Below, one piece after another: positions 9,912 through 17,879 of a stretch of DNA of 56,929 bases (the first letter of the stretch is position 1; each line of letters begins with the position of its first letter). The stretch covers positions 1 through 56,929 of the forward strand of contig CANMJA010000030.1 in NCBI GenBank assembly GCA_947498055.1. Reading direction: 5' to 3'. Made by a program: the position numbers and the translations under genes. This stretch comes from an uncultured Tenacibaculum sp. (GTDB lineage Bacteria > Bacteroidota > Bacteroidia > Flavobacteriales > Flavobacteriaceae). The notes below the pieces were generated by a model. That model did no database searches and was not told where the DNA came from. It saw only the letters and a program-made list of their open reading frames with translations.

Positions 9912-12560
9912 TTATAGTTTATAAGAAATACTTAACATAACAACTCTTGGTAAAATAAATGTTTTGGTATCACTAACAAGATAGTCAGAAAAACTATTAC
10001 TCCTTTTAAAAGTAGTATTAAATATGTTTTTTGCTTCTAATTTAAACGTCCAAGGACTATCTTCTTTTTGATACAATAGAGAAGCATTTGCTAATTGATA
10101 ATTATTTTTTAATTGTTGTGCTTTGTTTTCGTACAAATAATATCTATAATCAAAATTAAATTTAAATGCATTTAAAAAATCGTATTCCAAATTTGCATAG
10201 GGTTCATCCGTAGTAAACGTAGATTCTGTATTACTTGAGATATAATTACCAATATTTTTTCTAAAACCAATATCTAAATAAGGGAATTCATCAAATAATG
10301 TTTCTAATCCAACATCCAAAGAGTAGTCATTACTTTTATTATTAACAAGAGAGCTATTGATCTTTTGTATATACTTAGAACTAAAATAATCAGCTCCAAT
10401 TTTATATTTAATTTTTTTTATTTTCTTTTCTACAAAAACACTAGCGTTCCAATTTTCATTAGCATTTTTTAATAACTCAATTGTTAAAAACCTATTCACA
10501 CCATCAAATTCTACAGTATTTCTAAGCCCTTCTACTTTTTTCTGATAACCAGCATTTATTTGCATTATTAACCCTCTATATAAACTAAAACGCGAATAGT
10601 TTATATTAAAAGAATGGTATAATTCATTTTCTAAATTTTCATTACCTTGAAATACTGAATTATAAGACTGTAAATAAAAACGATTAGTTAATTTGGTTAT
10701 ATCGGTAAAATTAGTTTTCATTTTATATCTAAAAGAGATATCCTTCGATTTGTTGAATTCAACTTTCATTAAAAAGTCTGGTAATAAATTCCATTTTGTG
10801 GTTTTTCTAACATTTTGTTGATTTACTCTCCAATTATACCTGTGCAAGTATGCTCCTTGTTTAAATGTAAAAACACCAGTTTTAAACTTATAATGTAATG
10901 CTGCATAAAGGTCATGAAAATTATAATCTACTTCATTATTAAACCCATTTGTACTAAAATCATTTACACCTTCGTTCTCTAACTTTTGAAAATCGTTTGT
11001 TAAAAATCGTTGTTCTTCATAGGAATTACCTATCGTTGTATATATATGATTATTCCTATTTAACACCCAAAAATCTTTAAAAACAGAGGTGAAATTATGC
11101 TTCTCTATATTTTTATTTTGAGAAACATTTATAATATTTTGATCTTTATTTATAGGAATTAATCCTTCTAAAATAGGCTGATTTGTTTCCCATTCACTAT
11201 TATTAATATTTTTATCAAATATATAATTAGCAATAGCAGAATAAGTATGTCTACTATCTCCTTTTTTATGCCATTCTATATTTTGATTTATATGATGAGT
11301 AATACTTTTAGCATCTGTGCCTATTTCATTTTCAAAATTATTAACTCTAGAAATAATTTCATTAAAATTATCGGCTTTTACTCTTTTTAATTGTGTTTTA
11401 AAATACCATTGTTCTTTGGAGTTTGGAGTATAATCTAATGTGATTTTACCAATCCCTAATTTGTTTTTATTAGTTTCACGATTCGTTTGATTTTCTAAAA
11501 AATTAACATACTCATTCTTATTTGTTTCAAGGCTATTTGTATTTGTGTATGAAAAAATTGTGTATCCAGACAGATCAAGTTTAGGAGATATCGTTGTGCT
11601 AATATTTAATGCTCCAAATCGCTCTTCTCTTTTTAAAACATCAGAGCTTTCTAAAAATTGAGAAAAATCACCACCCTTCCAATCAAAATCATCATTAAAT
11701 ACAGCATTTACACCTCCTTGAAAACTCAAATAATCTTTAAATGTGAATGTTTTTTCTCCTACATTATTTGAGTTACCTATAAAATTAATCGTTGTTACTG
11801 GTGCATAATAAAATAAGTTTCCTTTTGTTTTATAAAAATTATTGTTTCCTTTACCTATTTCCACATCTCCAAAAACAAATCGCTTTTTGTCTTCTTTTAA
11901 TTGAATATTCATTGCTAATTTTTCAGAATCCGAAACATTCTTTAAAAAAGCAACTTCATTATAATTTTTTATTGCTTGAACTTTATCAATAGCATCTGCT
12001 GGAATATTCTCTATTGCTAATTTAGAATTACCCCCGAAAAAAGGTTTCCCATCCACTAACATTTTTGTTACTTTCTTTCCATTAACTTTTATTGTCCCAT
12101 TTTTATCTACATTTATTCCAGGTAATTTTTTAAGAACATTTTTAAGCTTACGCTCTTTTCCATTTATAAATTTATCTGTATTATACGTAGTAGTATCCCC
12201 TTTTATACTTACCGGTAACTCTATTATAACTTCTTCTAATTTATTTTTTGCTTCTTGTAAAACAAAATTCTTTACTTTGTCTTCATTAGAAGAAATAATA
12301 TAACTTAAAGGTTCAAATCCCATGAAAGTTATATTTATTGTGTATTCAGTTTTTTTTTCTAATTCTAATTTGTAGAACCCCTTTTCATCTGTAATTGTAA
12401 AAACCATGTTTTTAGTCACATTCTTTGGCTTAGCTATTACATTAGCATACGGTAATCTATTTTTTAAAACATCCTCTACATAGCCTTTAAAATCAAAGGA
12501 TTGAGCAAATACTGTTTCTAAAGATATTATTAATAAAAAAAGGGTTAATCTTTTACTCAA
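9912..12560 (-). CDS. TonB-receptor-like outer-membrane beta-barrel protein
   Basis: 882 aa. Signal peptide to about residue 19 (SLETVFAQ), CarbopepD_reg-like domain at about 22-110 (FKGYVEDVLKNRLPYANVIA; TITDEKGFYKLELE), a plug-like domain at about 125-215 (LKKLPGINVDKNGTIKVNGK, MLVDGKPFF, IENIPADAIDKVQ), then a large barrel ending in SISYKL. This is the OMP_b-brl_3 / TonB-receptor-like group that pairs with GLPGLI proteins in Flavobacteriia. GLPGLI sits 17 bases upstream and is surely co-transcribed. Substrate unknown; peptide or metal uptake has been suggested for such pairs but nothing in the sequence shows it. Its stop is 5 bases from that of the convergent DUF5686 gene. Confidence 0.88.
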   Translation of the reverse strand: MSKRLTLFLLIISLETVFAQSFDFKGYVEDVLKNRLPYANVIAKPKNVTKNMVFTITDEKGFYKLELEKKTEYTINITFMGFEPLSYIISSNEDKVKNFVLQEAKNKLEEVIIELPVSIKGDTTTYNTDKFINGKERKLKNVLKKLPGINVDKNGTIKVNGKKVTKMLVDGKPFFGGNSKLAIENIPADAIDKVQAIKNYNEVAFLKNVSDSEKLAMNIQLKEDKKRFVFGDVEIGKGNNNFYKTKGNLFYYAPVTTINFIGNSNNVGEKTFTFKDYLSFQGGVNAVFNDDFDWKGGDFSQFLESSDVLKREERFGALNISTTISPKLDLSGYTIFSYTNTNSLETNKNEYVNFLENQTNRETNKNKLGIGKITLDYTPNSKEQWYFKTQLKRVKADNFNEIISRVNNFENEIGTDAKSITHHINQNIEWHKKGDSRHTYSAIANYIFDKNINNSEWETNQPILEGLIPINKDQNIINVSQNKNIEKHNFTSVFKDFWVLNRNNHIYTTIGNSYEEQRFLTNDFQKLENEGVNDFSTNGFNNEVDYNFHDLYAALHYKFKTGVFTFKQGAYLHRYNWRVNQQNVRKTTKWNLLPDFLMKVEFNKSKDISFRYKMKTNFTDITKLTNRFYLQSYNSVFQGNENLENELYHSFNINYSRFSLYRGLIMQINAGYQKKVEGLRNTVEFDGVNRFLTIELLKNANENWNASVFVEKKIKKIKYKIGADYFSSKYIQKINSSLVNNKSNDYSLDVGLETLFDEFPYLDIGFRKNIGNYISSNTESTFTTDEPYANLEYDFLNAFKFNFDYRYYLYENKAQQLKNNYQLANASLLYQKEDSPWTFKLEAKNIFNTTFKRSNSFSDYLVSDTKTFILPRVVMLSISYKL

Positions 12561-12577
12561 TATGATAATTATTTTCT

Positions 12578-13312
12578 CTATTTTTTATCTTTGTACTTAT
12601 AAAATTCTGGAAACGATTTTCTTAATAAAACATCAAATTCTTTTCTTGTTATTTCTTTTCCTTTAACTTCTTTAATTTTAATTGGTTTTTCTGAATTCAA
12701 AATAATTTTTTTTGCACTAAAAATAACTAGTGATGTTTCTAGTTCTAATATTAAACCTGGCAATCCATAATAATCTTTAGGCCCAAAACCTAGCGGTATT
12801 TTATTCGTATACCATGCAATTGTCTTTTGAGTTTTACTTTTCGAGTTTTTTTTAATTGCTTTATAGCATAAATAGTCTCCTATCTTTTTTGTTTCTTGAG
12901 TTAACTCCCAAACAGGTTTATCATTAGTGATTACGAAACATTTATCTAAAGTCTCACAATCTCTTTCTTTATTAATAAGATCAGATAATGATGTATAATA
13001 CATTTTACTTCCTCCTGCTCTTCCTTTGAGTACACTAAAGCCTTTAACACCTTCATTTCCTACTCCTTCCTTCAAAATGTAATTAGATTTAAATTTATTA
13101 AAAATAAGTTCACTTTCTAATTCCGTAGAGTTTTTAACCATACTTTTTAAAGCAGAAATAGTATTCTTATGAAGTTTTCTTTTACTTTTCTTAATTCTCT
13201 CTTCTATTTTCTCTAAAGTTAAGGAAAGTTTAATATTATAAACAACTTTACTTTCTTGAGAGAACAAAATTCTGCTTGTGAATATAATAAGTATTACAAA
13301 ATATCTTTTCAT
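12578..13312 (-). CDS. GLPGLI family protein
   Basis: 244 aa with a signal peptide (residues 1-18, cleavage after ILFSQ). The family signature GLPGLI is exact at residues 183-188, preceded by WYT (168-170) and IPLGFGPKDYY. GLPGLI proteins are periplasmic Bacteroidota proteins of unknown role that are nearly always coded next to an outer-membrane barrel with a CarbopepD_reg domain, as here. One Cys pair (C119, C125) could form a disulfide. The start has an AGGAA stretch 4 bases upstream, one of the few SD-like sequences in the window. Confidence 0.92.
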   Translation of the reverse strand: MKRYFVILIIFTSRILFSQESKVVYNIKLSLTLEKIEERIKKSKRKLHKNTISALKSMVKNSTELESELIFNKFKSNYILKEGVGNEGVKGFSVLKGRAGGSKMYYTSLSDLINKERDCETLDKCFVITNDKPVWELTQETKKIGDYLCYKAIKKNSKSKTQKTIAWYTNKIPLGFGPKDYYGLPGLILELETSLVIFSAKKIILNSEKPIKIKEVKGKEITRKEFDVLLRKSFPEFYKYKDKK

Positions 13313-13342
13313 TTATTCCTTTTTAGTTTATTTTAAAATAAC

Positions 13343-13373
13343 CTAGACAGATATACTTAGTACATCTGTCTAG
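13343..13373 (-). terminator. Hairpin downstream of the 70-aa gene
   Basis: Perfect 10-bp stem CTAGACAGAT / ATCTGTCTAG (13343-13352 / 13364-13373), loop 11. It starts 10 bases after the 70-aa gene's stop on the minus strand and is followed by GTTATTTT, a weak U-tract. It could terminate or attenuate transcription into the GLPGLI operon. Confidence 0.55.
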
Positions 13374-13382
13374 ATTTATTAA

Positions 13383-13595
13383 TTAATATCCCATACAGTT
13401 ACTATAAGCTTCCTTGAAATCGGAAATCTTAGCCTCCTCTCCAGATATTTCAGCAAGAGTAAAGGCTATAGATACTGCTTGCGCTTTACAATATTGATGA
13501 TCGTTTAAATCTTCTTTTATTTTCTCAGAAGAATTTGCATTTAAGACACTACTAGTAGCCATAATTAAAGCTACTGATAAAACTATTTTTTTCAT
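13383..13595 (-). CDS. Small secreted protein of unknown function (70 aa)
   Basis: A clear signal peptide (MKKIVLSVALIMATSSVLNA) is followed by a mature part of about 50 acidic residues with two cysteines (in HQYC and SNCMGY) near its two ends, so a single disulfide is possible. No family recognised. The composition and signal peptide make it a real gene rather than a chance frame. It precedes the GLPGLI/TonB-like pair on the same strand, with a hairpin between them, so it may be transcribed at a higher level than the pair. A link in function to the pair is only a guess from position. Confidence 0.7.
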   Translation of the reverse strand: MKKIVLSVALIMATSSVLNANSSEKIKEDLNDHQYCKAQAVSIAFTLAEISGEEAKISDFKEAYSNCMGY

Positions 13596-13697
13596 TTTTT
13601 CAAAAATTTAATATACATTAATACTTGTACTTAACCATTTAAAAAATGGCATATCATCATAAAACCATTCTAAAATAGTTTTAAGTAAAATTCAAAA

Positions 13698-13744
13698 AAA
13701 AGAAGATAAATGTGCGCAATTTATATATCATCAGTCTTCTTTTT
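13698..13744 (-). terminator. Possible terminator downstream of the DUF3817 gene
   Basis: On the minus strand AAAAGAAGA (13744-13736) pairs with TCTTCTTTT (13706-13698), with a long loop of about 29 nt, and runs into a U-rich tract. It is the only structured item in the 236-bp gap 13596-13831, which otherwise holds no gene. Confidence 0.35.
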
Positions 13745-13831
13745 CAGCTAGCATAAAACCAAATATATAATTTTTATTTAGATATGCAAAATATAGTATT
13801 CCAAATAGTTAACAAAAAACATTTTTTTAAT

Positions 13832-14104
13832 CTAGCTTTTCAAATACTTACCAACAAAAAAAGTACCGAAAGGAATTAAAGAAAGTAGGCAAACGATGCC
13901 AAATGTTTTAACATTCCATTTTAGCTCTATTTTTAATAAAACAGCTAATGCAATGTAAGCTATAAATAAAATTCCATGCGGCATTCCTAGCATTTGTACA
14001 TACGTTTTATCTTCGTAAAAATACTTAATCGGACTTGCGATAAATAACAATAGGATGTAAGAAATTCCCTCTAAAAAACTTACTATTTTAAATATGTTTA
14101 TCAT
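13832..14104 (-). CDS. DUF3817 small integral membrane protein
   Basis: 90 aa with three hydrophobic segments (about 8-25, 40-58, 66-84) and the family pattern FKIVSFLEGISYILLLF near the start and MPHGILFIAYIALA in the middle. DUF3817 proteins (YdzA type) are widespread small membrane proteins of unknown role. It follows the MutS-like gene on the same strand after 113 bases, which contain a small hairpin (AGAGGT / ACCTCT, 14128-14143), so co-transcription is uncertain. Confidence 0.85.
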   Translation of the reverse strand: MINIFKIVSFLEGISYILLLFIASPIKYFYEDKTYVQMLGMPHGILFIAYIALAVLLKIELKWNVKTFGIVCLLSLIPFGTFFVGKYLKS

Positions 14105-14217
14105 GTTCGTTATATCATTTTATATAGAGAGGTTTCAACCTCTTTTTGGTAACAGTAATGCTAATTTTATTATACAACAAAGCTAAACAATGAATACTAA
14201 CTCATTGAAAAAAATCA

Positions 14218-15993
14218 CTATATAATTTCCATTTTTTGCAATAAAAAAGAAGCATTCATATTTTTACAAACGCCATTTTTCATTTTATAATCGAAAAACA
14301 ACTCATTATCTACAATCTCTGCATCAAAATAGTGATTTTGTATCGTTGCATGTTCTTTGGATAATTCACACAAACTTACATCGTGCGTTGCTATAATTCC
14401 GGTAGACTTTGAAGTATTTAGTTTCTCTACAAATTTTTTAGATCCAATTGCTTTGTCTTTGCTATTTGTTCCTTTTAAAATTTCATCTAAAATGATAAAA
14501 TAGTTTTCTTTTTTAGTAGCATCTACAATAAACTTTAAACGCTTTAATTCGGAATAAAAATACGAGGCATCCTCATTTAAAGAATCAGAAGTTCGCATAC
14601 TCGTAATTAGCTTAATTGGTTGGTATTTATAAGAAGAAGCACAAACTGGCAATCCGCAATTCCCCATTACAATACTTAAAGCAACCGTTCTTAAAAAAGT
14701 ACTTTTTCCAGCCATATTTGCACCTGTTACAATAAAAAATTCTTCTTTTATAATCTGAAAATTATTATCTATTCTTTTCTTTGGTGGTAATAATGGATGC
14801 CCTAGTGATTCTGAAAAAATGATATTCTTTTCTTCCGATAATTCAGGAAATGTATATTGAGGATGGTTGTATACAAAATTTGCCAATGAATTTTGCATAT
14901 CAAAAAAACACACCGTCTCTAACCACTTTTCAACGGTATACTTATACTTCTGAATCCAATTTTCTGTTTTAACTGCATTTTGAACATCCCACAAAAACAA
15001 TCCATTCCCAAAAATGGCAAAGAAAATATTATTTCGTTGATCGAAAGCATCTAAAATCTTAGAGAACTCTTTAAAAATAGCCGATGCCTTTTTATTTTCT
15101 GAAGTTATTTCTTTTTGTTTCTCTTGCAAAATAGCTGCAGAAAAAGAAGTTTCTTCAATACAGGCTAACAATACATAATATTGTTTAAAAATCTCTTTCG
15201 CATTTCCTGCATTGGTATACAATTTCTGAATGGGTTTAAAATAAATTCCCGTTATCGTTAATCCTATAAAAAACCATAATAAAAGTAACGAAAAAGAGAC
15301 TATTTTCAATGCTACTAAACCTATTATGGCTACAGAAACAATTGAAAACAGTTTGTTTAAAATAGTTAAAAACGATGGTAATTTCGAATTGTATTTTAAA
15401 ATCCAATTTAATAAAGTATTTGTATTTATTTTGTTTGTAAATACTTTAGATAAAGCAGAAAAATTTTGTCGCCACTTAATTTTGTTAGAAAGTTCTTTTA
15501 CTGCCTCTTGTTTTTTATCTATTACAGATAAATCATTGCTTGTTAAAAGTTCTGCCAACGCTATTTTTCCATCATTTGTAGTCGTTCTATTTAGATATTG
15601 AAAGAACGAACCTTTTCCAAACAAATCTATATCATTACTATAAAAATGATCGGAATCTTTAAACTCTTCTCCTGTATCTAAGTCATCATATTTTCTATTT
15701 AAAGCATCTATTTCTAACGTGTTAATAGCTATTTTTGCATTTAACAAATCATTCTTATACTCTAAATTAGTGTGTTTAACTATTAAAAAAATAAAAATAA
15801 TTATTGCTACTAATAAGGCAATACTAAAGCCTAATACCAATGGTTTTTGAAATATAAAATAGACACACAAAGTAGCTGCTAAAAAAACCAATAATCGTAA
15901 ACCACTATTTATTCTTAGTTGTTGTTTTAATTTTTGTGTTTCTTCTATAAAGATTTTTTTTTCTTCTTTATAAAAGTCTAAAGGATTGTGCAT
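14218..15993 (-). CDS. Membrane-anchored MutS-family ATPase
   Basis: 591 aa. The C-terminal third is a MutS domain V ATPase: Walker A TGANMAGKST (about 423-432), MRTSDSLNEDASYFYSEL (about 466-483), Walker B YFIILDEI (about 498-505), and IIATHD (about 533-538). The N-terminal two thirds lack the mismatch-recognition domain with its Phe-x-Glu motif. Instead there are two hydrophobic segments at about 33-73 (LLVFLAATLCVYFIF; LGFSIALLVAIIIFIFLIV) and a second pair at about 205-250. It is therefore not a classical MutS1 and lacks the Smr end of MutS2. Role unknown; DNA repair should not be assumed. The start at 15993 lies 8 bases from a TAAATTTG box. The divergent neighbour is uvrC. Confidence 0.85.
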   Translation of the reverse strand: MHNPLDFYKEEKKIFIEETQKLKQQLRINSGLRLLVFLAATLCVYFIFQKPLVLGFSIALLVAIIIFIFLIVKHTNLEYKNDLLNAKIAINTLEIDALNRKYDDLDTGEEFKDSDHFYSNDIDLFGKGSFFQYLNRTTTNDGKIALAELLTSNDLSVIDKKQEAVKELSNKIKWRQNFSALSKVFTNKINTNTLLNWILKYNSKLPSFLTILNKLFSIVSVAIIGLVALKIVSFSLLLLWFFIGLTITGIYFKPIQKLYTNAGNAKEIFKQYYVLLACIEETSFSAAILQEKQKEITSENKKASAIFKEFSKILDAFDQRNNIFFAIFGNGLFLWDVQNAVKTENWIQKYKYTVEKWLETVCFFDMQNSLANFVYNHPQYTFPELSEEKNIIFSESLGHPLLPPKKRIDNNFQIIKEEFFIVTGANMAGKSTFLRTVALSIVMGNCGLPVCASSYKYQPIKLITSMRTSDSLNEDASYFYSELKRLKFIVDATKKENYFIILDEILKGTNSKDKAIGSKKFVEKLNTSKSTGIIATHDVSLCELSKEHATIQNHYFDAEIVDNELFFDYKMKNGVCKNMNASFLLQKMEII

Positions 15994-16001
15994 ATTTAAC
16001 T

Positions 16002-16009
16002 CAAATTTA
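16002..16009 (-). promoter_or_regulatory. -7 box of the MutS-like gene
   Basis: TAAATTTG (16009-16002 on the minus strand) matches TAnnTTTG and ends 8 bases before the ATG. No good -33 TTTG at 19 bases. It implies a very short or absent leader. Confidence 0.5.
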
Positions 16010-16053
16010 CAGGTAAAAATACGTTTTCATATCCAACTAGTTTAATAATATTG

Positions 16054-16061
16054 TATTTTCG
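16054..16061 (+). promoter_or_regulatory. -7-like box of uvrC
   Basis: TATTTTCG, one mismatch to TAnnTTTG, ends only 4 bases before the ATG at 16066. With the MutS-like box it forms a compact divergent promoter region. Confidence 0.4.
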
Positions 16062-16065
16062 TTAT

Positions 16066-17865
16066 ATGCCAACAAATTTAGAACTTCAATTAAAAACATT
16101 ACCTAATTCTCCTGGTGTTTATCAATATTTTGATAAAGAAGACACTATCATTTATGTTGGTAAAGCAAAAAATTTAAAAAAAAGAGTTACTTCTTATTTC
16201 ACGAAGAATCATGAAAATGGAAAAACAAGAATTCTTGTTAGAAAAATAGTTCGTATAGAACATATTGTTGTAGATACAGAAACGGATGCTCTTTTATTAG
16301 AAAACAATCTCATTAAAAAATACAAACCTCGATATAATATTTTATTAAAAGACGACAAATCGTACCCGTGGATTTGTATAAAAAAAGAACGTTTTCCAAG
16401 GATATTTTATACGAGACGAGTAATTAAAGATGGGTCAGAATACTTTGGTCCTTATACCAACGTAAAAACGGTAAGTACTTTACTCGATTTAATTAAAGAT
16501 TTATATCCACTACGAACGTGCAATTACGATCTTAGTGAGGCAAAAATTAAAGCCCATAAATATAAGGTTTGTTTAGAATATCATTTAGGAAATTGTAAAG
16601 GACCTTGTGAAGATTATCAGGAAGAAGCTTTGTATTTAGAAAACCTAAAGTCTATTCGAAATATTATTAAAGGAAATTTTAAAGATAGTTTAGCTAGTTT
16701 AGAAAAATTAATGCTAAAATTTGCTTCAGAAATGAAATTTGAAGAAGCTCAAAAAATAAAAGAAAAATTAGATTCTCTACAAAATTACCAATCAAAATCT
16801 ACTATTGTAAACCCAAGTATTAATAATGTAGATGTTTTTTCTATTATTTCTGATGAAACGCATGGTTATGTAAATTTCTTTAAGATAATGAATGGTGCTA
16901 TTATTCAATCGTACACTACCGAAATTAAAAAGAAATTAGAGGAAACAGATAAAGAACTTTTAGAACTTTTTATCGTAGAAACCCGACAGCGATTCAATTC
17001 TTTATCTAGAGAAATATATACGCCATTTAAAGTAGACGTTGGCAATAAAATTAAAGTTACAGTACCCAAATTAGGAGATAAAAAACGAATTGTAGACCTT
17101 TCTATTAGAAATGCAAAATATTACAGGCAAGAACAATTTAAACAAATTAAAATTGTAGATCCAGATCGTCATGTAAAACGAATTATGAGTCAAATGCAAA
17201 AAGATTTACGTTTGCATGAAGAACCAAGACATATAGAATGTTTTGATAATTCTAACATACAAGGAACAAATCCGGTTGCTGCTTGTGTAGTTTTTAAAGA
17301 CGGTAAACCTAGCAAAAAAGAATATCGTCACTTTAATATTAAAACTGTTGAAGGCCCCGATGATTTTGCTTCTATGGAAGAAGTTGTTTTTAGACGTTAT
17401 AAAAGATTATTAGAAGAAAACAAACCATTGCCTCAGTTAATTGTAATTGATGGTGGTAAAGGACAGCTTTCTTCCGCATTAAAAAGCCTAGACATTCTTG
17501 GATTAAGAGGAAAAATAGCCATTATAGGAATTGCAAAGCGTTTAGAAGAAATATATTACCCTGGCGATAGTGTGCCTTTGTATTTAGATAAGAAATCTGA
17601 ATCGTTAAAAATCATTCAATTTTTACGAAATGAAGCGCATCGTTTCGGTATTACTTTTCACCGAAATAAAAGAAGTAAAAGTGCTATTCAATCAGAATTA
17701 GAACAAATTCCAGATATTGGTAAACAAACCATCACAAATCTATTACGTAAATTTAAATCTGCTAAACGTGTAAAAAATGCTACTTTAGAAGAATTAAAAG
17801 AAACCGTTGGAAACGCAAGAGCAATAAAAGTATATCACTATTATCATCAAAAAAAACAACTATGA
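16066..17865 (+). CDS. uvrC: UvrABC excinuclease subunit C
   Basis: 599 aa from the ATG at 16066. A TTG at 16051 in the same frame would overlap the -7 box and is rejected. The nuclease makes both incisions in nucleotide excision repair. Domains in order: GIY-YIG (about 12-90, PGVYQYF then IIYVGKAKNLKKR); the Cys-rich linker (CNYD..., CLEYHLGNCKGPC); UVR domain (about 200-240, KFEEAQKIKEKLDSL); the RNase-H-like UvrC domain (ECFDNSNIQGTNPVAACVVF; LIVIDGGKGQLSSA with catalytic Asp; HRFGITFHR); and tandem helix-hairpin-helices at the end (IPDIGKQTITNLL). Full length. The patatin gene starts 14 bases after its stop, so the two are probably one operon. Confidence 0.96.
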   Translation: MPTNLELQLKTLPNSPGVYQYFDKEDTIIYVGKAKNLKKRVTSYFTKNHENGKTRILVRKIVRIEHIVVDTETDALLLENNLIKKYKPRYNILLKDDKSYPWICIKKERFPRIFYTRRVIKDGSEYFGPYTNVKTVSTLLDLIKDLYPLRTCNYDLSEAKIKAHKYKVCLEYHLGNCKGPCEDYQEEALYLENLKSIRNIIKGNFKDSLASLEKLMLKFASEMKFEEAQKIKEKLDSLQNYQSKSTIVNPSINNVDVFSIISDETHGYVNFFKIMNGAIIQSYTTEIKKKLEETDKELLELFIVETRQRFNSLSREIYTPFKVDVGNKIKVTVPKLGDKKRIVDLSIRNAKYYRQEQFKQIKIVDPDRHVKRIMSQMQKDLRLHEEPRHIECFDNSNIQGTNPVAACVVFKDGKPSKKEYRHFNIKTVEGPDDFASMEEVVFRRYKRLLEENKPLPQLIVIDGGKGQLSSALKSLDILGLRGKIAIIGIAKRLEEIYYPGDSVPLYLDKKSESLKIIQFLRNEAHRFGITFHRNKRSKSAIQSELEQIPDIGKQTITNLLRKFKSAKRVKNATLEELKETVGNARAIKVYHYYHQKKQL

Positions 17866-17879
17866 AAAATTAGACTACA

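Noticed and set aside
14128..14143. AGAGGT / ACCTCT hairpin between the MutS-like and DUF3817 genes as a terminator
   Set aside because: The stem is only 6 bp and the T-run is on the wrong strand for both genes.
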